From contig CAZFOO010000009.1 of the NCBI GenBank assembly GCA_964520585.1, forward strand, positions 8,299 to 72,298: DNA of 64,000 nt. The letters are read 5' to 3'. The position numbers and the translations under genes are program-made. Below the pieces are notes generated by a model. That model saw nothing but the letters and a program-made list of their open reading frames with translations, had not been told where the DNA came from and did not search any database. Source of the DNA: PXAP01 sp964520585 (GTDB lineage: Bacteria > Bacteroidota > Bacteroidia > Bacteroidales > PUMT01). Below are positions 34,705 to 42,391 of the stretch, one piece after another; the first letter of the stretch is position 1; the number at the start of each line of letters is the position of its first letter.

Positions 34705-35028
34705 ATGGGCAGAAAATACCATATTAAAAAAGGTGATACGGTTTATGTTGTATCAGGTGAATCAAGAGGGCAGCAGGGAAGAGTCCTTGATTTGCTTACT
34801 AAAGAAGGAAAAGCTATTGTGGAAGGTGTTAATATGGTTTCGCGCCATACTAAACCCAACGCGCAACATACACAAGGAGGAATTATTAAAAAAGAGGCTC
34901 CTATCGATGTCTCCAACCTTATGCTTGTTGATCCGTCTACCGGCAAACCAACAAGGGTTGGAAGAAAATTAGATGAAAAAAATAAATTGGTACGTTATTC
35001 AAAAAAAACAGGGGAGGAAATTAAGTAA
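34705..35028 (+). CDS. rplX: 50S ribosomal protein L24
   Basis: L24 starts 50S assembly and lies near the tunnel exit. The ATG at 34705 gives 107 residues starting MGRKYHIKKGDTVYVVSGESRGQQGRVLDL, a KOW motif. A TTG nine bases upstream is a possible alternative start. The middle part, VEGVNMVSRHTKPNAQHTQGGI, is typical. The stop codon shares one base with the rplE start, and a GGGGAGG stretch inside its last codons could serve as a ribosome binding site for rplE. Confidence 0.97.
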   Translation: MGRKYHIKKGDTVYVVSGESRGQQGRVLDLLTKEGKAIVEGVNMVSRHTKPNAQHTQGGIIKKEAPIDVSNLMLVDPSTGKPTRVGRKLDEKNKLVRYSKKTGEEIK

Positions 35029-35585
35029 TGGATTATACGCCTTCACTTAAGAAAAAATACCTCGAAGAGGTTATACCTGCACTAACGAAAGAGTTCAAAT
35101 ATAAGAGTGTGATGCAGGTTCCAAGATTGCAAAAGATTGTAATTAATCAGGGTGTCGGTCAGGCTGTGGCGGACAAGAAACTGATTGAGATTGCACAGTC
35201 TGAGCTTACGGCTATTGCCGGGCAAAAAGCTGTTCAGACAGTTTCAAGGAAAGATATATCAAACTTCAAGCTCAGGCGTGATATGCCTATTGGAGTGCGT
35301 GTTACACTGCGCAGGGAACGCATGTATGAATTTTTGGAAAGGCTTATCTCTGCTTCGTTGCCCAGGATTAGGGACTTTCGTGGTGTCAGTAATAAATTTG
35401 ACGGACGTGGTAACTATACTCTTGGTATTTCGGAACAGATTATATTTCCGGAGATAGATATAGACAAGATCAATAAGATACTGGGGATGGAAATAACGTT
35501 TGTTACCACTGCTCCTACTGATGAGGAAGGACTGGCCCTGCTTCGCGAGTTTGGAATTCCATTTAAGAACGCAAAAAAGAATTAA
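35028..35585 (+). CDS. rplE: 50S ribosomal protein L5
   Basis: L5 binds 5S rRNA and contacts the P-site tRNA through bridge B1b. The 185-residue protein includes VPRLQKIVINQGVGQAV, LRRDMPIGVRVTLRRERMYEFLERLI and the C-terminal ITFVTTAPTDEEGLALLREFGIPF. It overlaps the rplX stop by one base. A GGGGAGG sequence 10 bases before the start is one of few Shine-Dalgarno-like sites in this cluster. Confidence 0.98.
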   Translation: MDYTPSLKKKYLEEVIPALTKEFKYKSVMQVPRLQKIVINQGVGQAVADKKLIEIAQSELTAIAGQKAVQTVSRKDISNFKLRRDMPIGVRVTLRRERMYEFLERLISASLPRIRDFRGVSNKFDGRGNYTLGISEQIIFPEIDIDKINKILGMEITFVTTAPTDEEGLALLREFGIPFKNAKKN

Positions 35586-35587
35586 AT

Positions 35588-35857
35588 ATGGCAAAAGAGT
35601 CAATGAAAGCACGCGAAAGGCGTCGTCAAAAACTGGTTGACCGTTACGCTGAAAAACGGGCGAAACTAAAAGAGGATGGTGATTATATAGGTTTGAGCCG
35701 GTTGCCACGTAACAGTAATCCAATAAGGCTGCATAACAGATGTAACCTTACCGGAAGGCCAAAGGGATATATCCGGCAATTTGGAGTGAGCAGGATCACT
35801 TTCAGGGAAATGGCTTCCAAGGGACTTATTCCCGGATTGAAGAAAGCAAGTTGGTAG
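35588..35857 (+). CDS. rpsN: 30S ribosomal protein S14 (zinc-free type)
   Basis: S14 binds the 30S head near S3 and S10. The 89-residue protein starts MAKESMKARERRRQKLVDRYA and ends RQFGVSRITFREMASKGLIPGLKKASW. The long form without CxxC pairs (only one Cys, in HNRCNLTGRP) does not bind zinc, in contrast to the short zinc-containing S14. It lies two bases after rplE. Confidence 0.97.
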   Translation: MAKESMKARERRRQKLVDRYAEKRAKLKEDGDYIGLSRLPRNSNPIRLHNRCNLTGRPKGYIRQFGVSRITFREMASKGLIPGLKKASW

Positions 35858-35880
35858 TTAATATTTAAAATACAATAAAG

Positions 35881-36276
35881 ATGACAGATCCAATAGCAGA
35901 TTATCTTACACGGCTGAGAAACGCCATGATGGCGAAGCATAAGATTGTCGAGATACCTGCTTCCAATGTAAAAAAAGACATGACTAAAATTCTTTACGAG
36001 AAAGGTTATGTTCTGAACTATAAATTTGAAGATGATGGAGTTCAGGGGCTGATAAAAATTGCTCTGAAATATCATCCTGAAACAAAGCAGCCGGCTATTA
36101 AATCATTGCGCCGGGTAAGCCGGCCCGGGCTGCGCCAGTATAAGGGAAAAGATGAATTGCCCCGTGTGCTAAACGGGCTGGGGATAGCTATTCTGTCTAC
36201 ATCACAGGGTGTTATGTCAGACAAGGAAGCCCGGAAAATGAATATTGGCGGCGAAGTATTATGTTACGTATATTAA
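35881..36276 (+). CDS. rpsH: 30S ribosomal protein S8
   Basis: S8 binds helix 21 of 16S rRNA and in E. coli represses the spc operon. The 131-residue protein starts MTDPIADYLTRLRNAMMAKH and ends with the conserved GIAILSTSQGVMSDKEARKMNIGGEVLCYVY. It lies between rpsN and rplF. The 16-base spacer to rplF carries a strong GGAGGA element, so this junction is unusual within the cluster. Confidence 0.98.
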   Translation: MTDPIADYLTRLRNAMMAKHKIVEIPASNVKKDMTKILYEKGYVLNYKFEDDGVQGLIKIALKYHPETKQPAIKSLRRVSRPGLRQYKGKDELPRVLNGLGIAILSTSQGVMSDKEARKMNIGGEVLCYVY

Positions 36277-36278
36277 TT

Positions 36279-36284
36279 GGAGGA
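36279..36284 (+). promoter_or_regulatory. Shine-Dalgarno element GGAGGA before rplF
   Basis: GGAGGA ends 8 bases before the rplF ATG, in the short spacer after rpsH. Most neighbouring starts have only A/T-rich leaders, as usual in Bacteroidetes, so the match stands out. Confidence 0.5.
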
Positions 36285-36292
36285 ATTAAGCA

Positions 36293-36847
36293 ATGTCAAG
36301 AATAGGATATTTACCCGTAGAATTGCCTGAAAAAGTTAATGTTACCGTTAATAAGGACAATCTGGTGAGTGTTAAAGGCCCTCTCGGGGAGCTTTTTCAG
36401 AAGATTGATCCGCGTATTGGCGTTAAGATTGAAGATAATCAGGTCACACTGACACGGAATTCGGACGATAATCAGAACAAGGCTTTACATGGCTTATACC
36501 GTTCACTTATAAATAATATGGTTAATGGTGTTTCAAATGGTTATGAGATAAAGCAGGAGCTTGTTGGTGTTGGATACAGGGCCGAAGCAAAAGGGCAAAT
36601 ACTAGAACTTAGTCTGGGATATTCACATGACATACATTTTGCTATCCCACCCGAGGTTAAAGTTGAAGCCGTAACTGAAAGACGCCGTAATCCGGTTATC
36701 ACGCTGAAAAGTATAGACAAGCAACTTATAGGGCAGGTGGCAGCCAAGATCAGGTCATTCCGCAAACCCGAGCCATACAAGGGCAAGGGCGTAAAATTCG
36801 TGGGTGAACAGCTAAGGAAGAAGGCCGGTAAATCTGCAAGTGTATAA
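36293..36847 (+). CDS. rplF: 50S ribosomal protein L6
   Basis: L6 lies at the base of the L7/L12 stalk near the sarcin-ricin loop. The 184-residue protein starts MSRIGYLPVELPEKVNVTV, has two repeated alpha/beta domains and ends with the conserved AAKIRSFRKPEPYKGKGVKFVGEQLRKKAGKSA. A GGAGGA ribosome binding site precedes it, unlike most genes around it. It is followed by rplR after 25 bases. Confidence 0.98.
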   Translation: MSRIGYLPVELPEKVNVTVNKDNLVSVKGPLGELFQKIDPRIGVKIEDNQVTLTRNSDDNQNKALHGLYRSLINNMVNGVSNGYEIKQELVGVGYRAEAKGQILELSLGYSHDIHFAIPPEVKVEAVTERRRNPVITLKSIDKQLIGQVAAKIRSFRKPEPYKGKGVKFVGEQLRKKAGKSASV

Positions 36848-36872
36848 TAAAATTCAAAATCGGTAATTAATC

Positions 36873-37232
36873 ATGGCTTTAACTAAGCTTAAAAGAAGAA
36901 AGCGGATCAAAATGAGGATTCGCAGAAATATTTCCGGAACGGAAGAACGTCCGAGAATGACGGTTTTTCGCAGTAACCGGGAAATGTATGTTCAACTAAT
37001 CGACGATCTTAACGGGAAAACACTTATTGCCGCGTCTTCTTTGAAAAAAGACGAAGATAAGGCGGGCCGGGCGAACAAGACCGAGCGGGCAAAGCAGGTT
37101 GGAAAACTGATCGCAGAAAAATCGCTGGAAAAAGGTATTTCCAATGTAGTATTTGACAGAAATGGGTATTTATATCATGGCAGGGTTAAGGCATTGGCCG
37201 ATGCTGCCAGGGAAGGAGGATTAAAATTTTAG
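36873..37232 (+). CDS. rplR: 50S ribosomal protein L18
   Basis: L18 binds 5S rRNA together with L5. The 119-residue protein starts MALTKLKRRKRIKMRIRRNISGTEERPRMTVFRSNREMYVQLIDD and ends VVFDRNGYLYHGRVKALADAAREGGLKF, matching the family in length and in both ends. It lies between rplF and rpsE with a three-base gap to rpsE; the GGAGG in its last codons may help rpsE initiation. Confidence 0.98.
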   Translation: MALTKLKRRKRIKMRIRRNISGTEERPRMTVFRSNREMYVQLIDDLNGKTLIAASSLKKDEDKAGRANKTERAKQVGKLIAEKSLEKGISNVVFDRNGYLYHGRVKALADAAREGGLKF

Positions 37233-37235
37233 GAT

Positions 37236-37751
37236 ATGTCAACAACAATCAGAAAAGTAAAAACCAGTGATCTGGAACTGAAAGACCGCGTTGTCAGCAT
37301 TCAGCGTGTAACCAAAGTCACCAAAGGAGGAAGAACATTTAGTTTTTCAGCTATTGTGGTGGTTGGTAATGAGGATGGAATTGTCGGCTACGGGCTGGGT
37401 AAGGCCAATGAAGTAACTACTGCTATATCCAAAGGCGTTGAAGATGCAAAAAAGAACCTGGTAAGGGTACCTGTACATAAAGGAACCATACCCCATGAAC
37501 AATATGCCAAATACGGTGGCGCCCGGGTTTTTCTGAAGCCGGCCTCACATGGTACCGGTGTTGTGGCAGGAGGTGCCATGCGTGCTGTTTTGGAAAGTGT
37601 CGGCATAACCGATGTTCTTGCAAAATCAAAGGGCTCCTCAAATCCGCATAACCTTGTCAAAGCTACCTTTGATGCTCTTATGGAGCTCCGCGATGCGCAT
37701 ACTGTCTCGGAACTCAGAGGCATTCCTCTCGATAAAGTTTTTAACGGTTAG
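37236..37751 (+). CDS. rpsE: 30S ribosomal protein S5
   Basis: S5 takes part in decoding accuracy and mRNA entry. The 171-residue protein has the double-stranded RNA-binding-like N-terminal domain (VVSIQRVTKVTKGGRTFSFSAIVVVGNEDGIVGYGLGKA) and the C-terminal domain (GGAMRAVLESVGITDVLAKSKGSSNPHNLVKATFDAL). Both are complete. It starts three bases after rplR and is followed by rpmD after 15 bases. Confidence 0.98.
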   Translation: MSTTIRKVKTSDLELKDRVVSIQRVTKVTKGGRTFSFSAIVVVGNEDGIVGYGLGKANEVTTAISKGVEDAKKNLVRVPVHKGTIPHEQYAKYGGARVFLKPASHGTGVVAGGAMRAVLESVGITDVLAKSKGSSNPHNLVKATFDALMELRDAHTVSELRGIPLDKVFNG

Positions 37752-37766
37752 AAATAATTTACAGTA

Positions 37767-37949
37767 ATGGCAAAGATTCGATATACACAGATAAAGAGTA
37801 AGATTGGTAGTTCCCAACGTCAAAAAAAGACTTTGGAGGCTTTGGGACTGAAAAGGATAAGCAGCAGCGTTGAGACTGAAGCTACTCCCCAGATTTTGGG
37901 AATGCTTGAGAAAGTCCGCCATTTGCTTAAGATTGAAGAGGTTAAATAA
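37767..37949 (+). CDS. rpmD: 50S ribosomal protein L30
   Basis: L30 is a small 23S-binding protein. The 60-residue protein reads MAKIRYTQIKSKIGSSQRQKKTLEALGLKRISSSVE, with the usual GS-x-Q-R-x-TLEALGL motif. Bacteria often lack or vary this protein, but this copy is complete. It lies between rpsE and rplO, the standard spc order, 19 bases before the rplO start. Confidence 0.97.
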   Translation: MAKIRYTQIKSKIGSSQRQKKTLEALGLKRISSSVETEATPQILGMLEKVRHLLKIEEVK

Positions 37950-37968
37950 TTTTAATATAAGTAAAGTT

Positions 37969-38415
37969 ATGGATTTGAGTAATTTAAAACCTGCAAAAGG
38001 CTCGGTTAAACGTGATAAAAGGCTAGGAAGGGGAGAAGGATCCGGCCGCGGGGGAACGGCAACGAAAGGTCATAAAGGTCAGAAATCACGCTCAGGATAT
38101 AAAAGAAAAATTGGTTTTGAGGGAGGGCAGATGCCTTTGCAAAGAAGAGTGCCAAAGTTTGGTTTCAGGAATATAAACCGCAAATCCTATAAGGGTGTTA
38201 ATCTTGGGATACTGCAGGAGCTTGCGGAGAAGGGCAATATAACAACAGTTGATTTACAGACTCTTGTCAACGCCGGTTATGCTTCAAGAAATGACCTTAT
38301 TAAAATACTCGGAGGTGGTAAGCTTGAGGTTAAGTTAGAAGTACAAGCCCATGCATTTTCAGAATCGGCCCGGGAAGCAATAGAAAAATCAGGTGGCACG
38401 GCAGTAAAAATTTAA
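37969..38415 (+). CDS. rplO: 50S ribosomal protein L15
   Basis: L15 joins 5S rRNA and central 23S domains late in assembly. The ATG at 37969 gives 148 residues beginning MDLSNLKPAKGSVKRDKRLGRGEGSGRGGTATKGHKGQKSRSG, the family's glycine/arginine-rich N-terminus. A frame open from 37870 overlaps rpmD and lacks family similarity in its first 33 codons, so it was rejected. The C-terminal half (GGGKLEVKLEVQAHAFSESAREAIEKSGG) is typical. It ends seven bases before secY. Confidence 0.97.
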   Translation: MDLSNLKPAKGSVKRDKRLGRGEGSGRGGTATKGHKGQKSRSGYKRKIGFEGGQMPLQRRVPKFGFRNINRKSYKGVNLGILQELAEKGNITTVDLQTLVNAGYASRNDLIKILGGGKLEVKLEVQAHAFSESAREAIEKSGGTAVKI

Positions 38416-38422
38416 TTTCAAC

Positions 38423-39763
38423 ATGAAGGCTTTCATTGAAACCATAAAAAACATTTTCAAGATCGAGGATTTACGTTCCAGGATATTGTATACATTGGGC
38501 ATTCTGATGATTTACAGGCTTGGATCTTTTGTCACCCTGCCGGGTATCGATCCCTCCCAGCTTTCTGCATTGCAGCAACAGACTGCCGATGGAATTCTCG
38601 GATTGCTGGATATGTTCTCGGGGGGTGCATTTTCGCAGGCATCAATATTTGCCCTTGGCATAATGCCATATATATCGGCTTCAATTGTTGTCCAGCTTCT
38701 TGGTATTGCCATACCCTATTTTCAGAAATTACAGCGTGAAGGTGAAAGCGGAAGGAGAAAGATAAATCAAATTACAAGGTATCTTACAGTAATAATTTTG
38801 ATCTTCCAGGGACCGGCTTATCTCAGAAATCTACAGGTCCAGTTACCGCCTGAGGCATTTGTACTTTCAGGACCGTTTTTTTGGATATCATCGGTCATCA
38901 TATTGATTTCCGGTACCATGTTTGTTATGTGGCTGGGTGAACGCATTACCGACAAGGGTATTGGTAATGGTATTTCGCTTATTATTATGGTAGGTATAAT
39001 AGCACAACTTCCCTTTGCCTTATTTGCAGAATTTTTCTCAAAACTTGAACAACAGGCAGGCGGCGGACTTATTATGTTCATTGTGGAAATGGTTATACTG
39101 TTTTTTATATTCATGGGGGTTATTCTTCTGGTACAGGGTACCAGGCGTATACCCGTGCAGTATGCCAAACGTATTGTCGGGAATAAGCAATATGGAGGTG
39201 TGAGGCAGTATATACCGCTCAAGGTTAATTCAGCCGGTGTTATGCCTATTATTTTTGCCCAGGCCTTGATGTTTATACCGCTTACACTATCAAGTTTTGC
39301 CCCCACGGAAACAATGACGGGGTTTGCTGCGGCTTTTAGCGATTTTACCGGATTCTGGTATAATTTTACTTTTGCCGTACTTATAATTTTATTTACATAC
39401 TTTTATACTGCGGTAACTATAAATCCCGGACAGATGGCAGAAGATATGAAACGAAACGGGGGTTTTATTCCGGGAGTTAAACCCGGAAAGAAGACTGTTG
39501 AGTTTCTTGATACCATAATGTCAAGAATTACCCTGCCGGGATCAATTTTCCTTGCAGCCGTTGCTATACTTCCGGCCTTTGCTATGCTGGCAGGTGTGAA
39601 TGCACAATTTGCTCAGTTTTACGGTGGGACTTCTTTGCTTATTATGGTCGGAGTTGTGTTGGATACATTACAGCAAATTGAAAGTCATCTGCTGATGAGG
39701 CATTATGACGGACTGATGAAGTCGGGAAGAATTAAAGGAAGGAGTGGCGGAGGTGTTATGTGA
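38423..39763 (+). CDS. secY: Protein translocase subunit SecY
   Basis: SecY is the membrane channel of the general secretion pathway. The 446-residue protein has ten hydrophobic segments. The plug and first-helix region contain YRLGSFVTLPGIDP, with the conserved MPYISASIVVQLL at about 87-99, RRIPVQYAKR (cytoplasmic loop C4) and MAEDMKRNGGFIPGVKPGKKT (C5, where SecA and the ribosome bind). All are intact. As usual it is encoded among ribosomal genes. The next gene, map, starts within its last codons, and adk, often found between the two, is absent. Confidence 0.98.
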   Translation: MKAFIETIKNIFKIEDLRSRILYTLGILMIYRLGSFVTLPGIDPSQLSALQQQTADGILGLLDMFSGGAFSQASIFALGIMPYISASIVVQLLGIAIPYFQKLQREGESGRRKINQITRYLTVIILIFQGPAYLRNLQVQLPPEAFVLSGPFFWISSVIILISGTMFVMWLGERITDKGIGNGISLIIMVGIIAQLPFALFAEFFSKLEQQAGGGLIMFIVEMVILFFIFMGVILLVQGTRRIPVQYAKRIVGNKQYGGVRQYIPLKVNSAGVMPIIFAQALMFIPLTLSSFAPTETMTGFAAAFSDFTGFWYNFTFAVLIILFTYFYTAVTINPGQMAEDMKRNGGFIPGVKPGKKTVEFLDTIMSRITLPGSIFLAAVAILPAFAMLAGVNAQFAQFYGGTSLLIMVGVVLDTLQQIESHLLMRHYDGLMKSGRIKGRSGGGVM

Positions 39764-40593
39764 TCTTAAAATCCAGTTCTTTGATGTTAAATGAAAAAAC
39801 AGGAGAAGCTATTGAAATACTGAGGGAATGCAACCTGCTTGTGTCAAAGGTTCTTGCGGAGATTGCCAGGATCATTGAACCCGGCATAACCACACTTGCA
39901 CTCGACCGTGTCGCAGAGGAATTTATTCGTGATCATGGAGCAGTTCCCGGTTTCAAGGGATATAGCGGGTTTCCCAATACATTGTGTACTTCTGTTAATT
40001 CACAGGTAGTTCATGGGATACCTTCAGCCTATGTGTTAAAAGAAGGAGATATTATTTCCGTAGACTGTGGAGTTAAAATGAAGGGATATTTTGGAGATAC
40101 TGCCTATACTTATGCGGTTGGTGAAATTCCGGCAGAAGTGGCCGAATTGCTAAGAATTACGCACGATTCATTATATAAAGGCATAGGACAGGCCGTTACC
40201 GGTAAAAGAGTTGGTGACATTGGAAATGCGATTCAGGAATATGCCGAAAGTTATGGTTTTTCTGTTGTGAGGGAGATGGTCGGACATGGTCTTGGTCAAA
40301 ATCTGCATGAAAAACCTGAAGTACCTAATTACGGAAGGCGGGGAAGGGGTACTTTATTAAAGCGCGGAATGGTTCTTTGTCTAGAACCTATGATTAATCT
40401 GGGAGGCAAGACCATTATACAGGAGGATGACGGCTGGACTATCAGAACGCGCGATAATAAGCCTTCAGCACATTATGAACTGGCAGTTGTTGTTGATAAC
40501 GAAAAAGCCGACATATTGTCAACATTTAAATATATTGAGGAAGAACTAATTTTAAAAAACAACGGATTACCATGGCAAAACAAAAAGCCATAG
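39760..40593 (+). CDS. map: Methionine aminopeptidase, type I
   Basis: This metalloenzyme removes the initiator Met from nascent proteins. The 277-residue reading frame carries the pita-bread fold with HGIPSAYVLKEGDIISVDCGVKMKGYFGDTAYT (two metal-binding Asp residues), VGHGLGQNLHEKPEVPNYG (His ligand) and CLEPMINLGG (Glu ligands). The GTG at 39760 overlaps the secY stop (GTGA) and is taken as start; an ATG at 39784 would give MLNEKTGEAIEILREC, closer to other family N-termini. The C-terminal end overlaps infA by 22 bases. Confidence 0.95.
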   Translation: MILKSSSLMLNEKTGEAIEILRECNLLVSKVLAEIARIIEPGITTLALDRVAEEFIRDHGAVPGFKGYSGFPNTLCTSVNSQVVHGIPSAYVLKEGDIISVDCGVKMKGYFGDTAYTYAVGEIPAEVAELLRITHDSLYKGIGQAVTGKRVGDIGNAIQEYAESYGFSVVREMVGHGLGQNLHEKPEVPNYGRRGRGTLLKRGMVLCLEPMINLGGKTIIQEDDGWTIRTRDNKPSAHYELAVVVDNEKADILSTFKYIEEELILKNNGLPWQNKKP

Positions 40594-40790
40594 AGCAGGA
40601 CGGTACAATTATAGAATCCTTATCCAATGCGATGTTTAAGGTGGAACTGGAAAACGGGCATATAATTATTGCTCATATTTCAGGTAAAATGCGGATGCAT
40701 TATATTAAAATACTTCCCGGAGATAAGGTTAAGGTTGAGATGTCTCCATACGATCTTACCAAGGGCAGAATATGTTACAGGTATAAATAA
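40572..40790 (+). CDS. infA: Translation initiation factor IF-1
   Basis: IF-1 binds the ribosomal A site and aids initiation complex formation. The 72-residue protein reads MAKQKAIEQDGTIIESLSNAMFKVELENGHIIIAHISGKMRMHYIKILPGDKVKVEMSPYDLTKGRICYRYK, an OB fold of the exact family length (only the recognisable segments need checking: ALSNAMF-like core and MSPYDL). It overlaps the end of map by 22 bases in another frame, which implies coupled translation. rpmJ follows after 16 bases. Confidence 0.98.
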   Translation: MAKQKAIEQDGTIIESLSNAMFKVELENGHIIIAHISGKMRMHYIKILPGDKVKVEMSPYDLTKGRICYRYK

Positions 40791-40806
40791 TTAAAAATAT
40801 ATTGAT

Positions 40807-40923
40807 ATGAAGGTCAGAGCATCCATAAAAAAAAGAAGCGCAGATTGCAAAATCGTTCGCAGAAAAGGACGTTTATATGTTATAAACAAAAAAAATCCCA
40901 AATTTAAGCAAAGACAAGGGTGA
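40807..40923 (+). CDS. rpmJ: 50S ribosomal protein L36 (zinc-free type)
   Basis: A 38-residue gene, easily missed because of its size. It starts MKVRASIKKRSADCKIV and ends NPKFKQRQG, the L36 pattern at its fixed place between infA and rpsM. The zinc ribbon of standard L36 is lost: the first Cys of the pair is Ser (RSADC), the third Cys is Asn and the His is Phe. Only Cys14 is left. Zinc-free L36 is usual where zinc economy is favoured; here it is the only copy visible. Confidence 0.95.
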   Translation: MKVRASIKKRSADCKIVRRKGRLYVINKKNPKFKQRQG

Positions 40924-40958
40924 TTATATCTAAGTTTGTAAATTATTAAAAATAAATT

Positions 40959-41336
40959 ATGGCAAGAATTGTTGGTGTAGATTTACCAAAAAATAAAATA
41001 GGTGAAGTTGGACTGACCTATATTTTCGGAATAGGCCGGAGCACTGCCGTTCAGATTCTGGATGAAGCCGGGGTTGATCGTACCGTTAAGGTAAAGGACT
41101 GGGATGATGATCAGTTATCTAAAATCCGTAATATCATAAATGAAAAGATTAAAGTAGAGGGTGAGTTGCGGTCAAGTATTCAGATGAACATCAAAAGGCT
41201 TATGGATATCGGTTGTTACCGTGGCATACGTCACCGTATAGGATTACCGGTACGTGGACAAAGTACCAAGAATAATGCAAGAACCCGTAAAGGCAGAAAG
41301 AAAACTGTTGCTAACAAGAAAATGGCAACCAAATAA
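40959..41336 (+). CDS. rpsM: 30S ribosomal protein S13
   Basis: S13 in the 30S head contacts the P-site tRNA and L5 through bridges. The 125-residue protein starts MARIVGVDLPKNKIGEVGLTYIFGIGRSTAVQIL and includes the helix-turn region NIKRLMDIGCYRGIRHRIGLPVRGQSTKNNARTRKGRKKTVANKK. It opens the alpha block, 35 bases after rpmJ and nine bases before rpsK. Confidence 0.98.
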   Translation: MARIVGVDLPKNKIGEVGLTYIFGIGRSTAVQILDEAGVDRTVKVKDWDDDQLSKIRNIINEKIKVEGELRSSIQMNIKRLMDIGCYRGIRHRIGLPVRGQSTKNNARTRKGRKKTVANKKMATK

Positions 41337-41345
41337 TCGGTAAAT

Positions 41346-41735
41346 ATGGCGAAGAAAGTAGGAACATCAAAAAAGAGAGTAGTAAAAGTTGAACCTGTTG
41401 GTCAGGCGCATATTCATGCATCATTTAACAATATTATTGTTACATTGACAAACAATAACGGACAGGTTATTTCATGGTCGTCAGCCGGTAAAAACGGATT
41501 CAGGGGATCGAAGAAGAACACTCCTTATGCAGCACAGGTATCCGCAGGAGATTGTGCAAAAAAGGCTTATGATCTTGGCCTGCGTAAAGTCAAGGCATAT
41601 GTAAAAGGACCCGGTTCCGGCAGGGAATCCGCTATCAGGACCATTCATACTTCGGGTATTGAGGTAACCGAAATAGTTGATGTGACCCCTTTACCACATA
41701 ACGGTTGCCGTCCTCCCAAGCGCAGGCGTGTTTAA
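41346..41735 (+). CDS. rpsK: 30S ribosomal protein S11
   Basis: S11 lies on the platform near the Shine-Dalgarno helix region. The 129-residue protein has the typical AHIHASFNNIIVTLTNNNGQVISWSSAGKNGFRGSKKNTPYAAQ and ends VVDVTPLPHNGCRPPKRRRV-like (IVDVTPLPHNGCRPPKRRRV). The Asn in PHNGCRPP is the residue often converted to isoaspartate. It lies nine bases after rpsM and 40 bases before rpsD. Confidence 0.98.
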   Translation: MAKKVGTSKKRVVKVEPVGQAHIHASFNNIIVTLTNNNGQVISWSSAGKNGFRGSKKNTPYAAQVSAGDCAKKAYDLGLRKVKAYVKGPGSGRESAIRTIHTSGIEVTEIVDVTPLPHNGCRPPKRRRV

Positions 41736-41775
41736 TCAGTTGATCAGTCAGTAAAACTATAACCAATTCATAGAA

Positions 41776-42384
41776 ATGGCAAGATATACAGGACCAAGAA
41801 CAAAAATATCCAGAAAATTCGGTGAACCGTTATTCGGTGCTGATAAAGTTTTAGAGAAGAAGAATTATCCTCCGGGAATGCATGGTAACATGCGAAGAAG
41901 AAAGAAAACCTCCGAATACGGGGTGCAGCTGTTGGAAAAGCAAAAGGCCAAATATACATATGGCGTGCTTGAACGTCAGTTCCTTAATCTGTTCAAAAGA
42001 GCTTCCCGTTCAAAGGGTATTACGGGTGAAGCCTTACTACAGTTACTCGAATCACGGCTGGATAATGTAGTATACCGGCTGGGAATTGCACCTACACGTG
42101 CTGGTGCCCGCCAGCTTGTTTCACACAGGCATATTGTTGTAAATGGAAAAGTTGTGAACATTCCTTCTTATATTGTAAAAGCCGGTGATTATATCAGTGT
42201 ACGGGAAAAGTCCAAATCGCTGGAGGTAATAACCGAATCGCTCATAGTATCAAAGCGAAATGCCTACTCCTGGCTTGAATGGGATTCTGAAAAAATGACC
42301 GGAAGGTTTTTGAATATGCCTGAAAGAGAAGAGATTCCGGAAAATATAAAGGAACAGTTGATTGTAGAATTGTATTCAAAATAA
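41776..42384 (+). CDS. rpsD: 30S ribosomal protein S4
   Basis: S4 is a primary 16S-binding protein and, in E. coli, the regulator of the alpha operon. The 202-residue protein starts MARYTGPRTKISRKFGEPLFG. It has the zinc-free N-terminal form (no Cys cluster), followed by the S4 RNA-binding domain with SRLDNVVYRLGIAPTRAGARQLVSHRHIVVNGKVVNIPSYIVKAGD. It ends seven bases before rpoA. Confidence 0.98.
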   Translation: MARYTGPRTKISRKFGEPLFGADKVLEKKNYPPGMHGNMRRRKKTSEYGVQLLEKQKAKYTYGVLERQFLNLFKRASRSKGITGEALLQLLESRLDNVVYRLGIAPTRAGARQLVSHRHIVVNGKVVNIPSYIVKAGDYISVREKSKSLEVITESLIVSKRNAYSWLEWDSEKMTGRFLNMPEREEIPENIKEQLIVELYSK

Positions 42385-42391
42385 AATTGTA

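Noticed and set aside
37870..37968. Longer start for L15 overlapping rpmD
   Set aside because: The 33 extra codons lie in the rpmD gene and do not resemble L15; the ATG at 37969 gives the family start.
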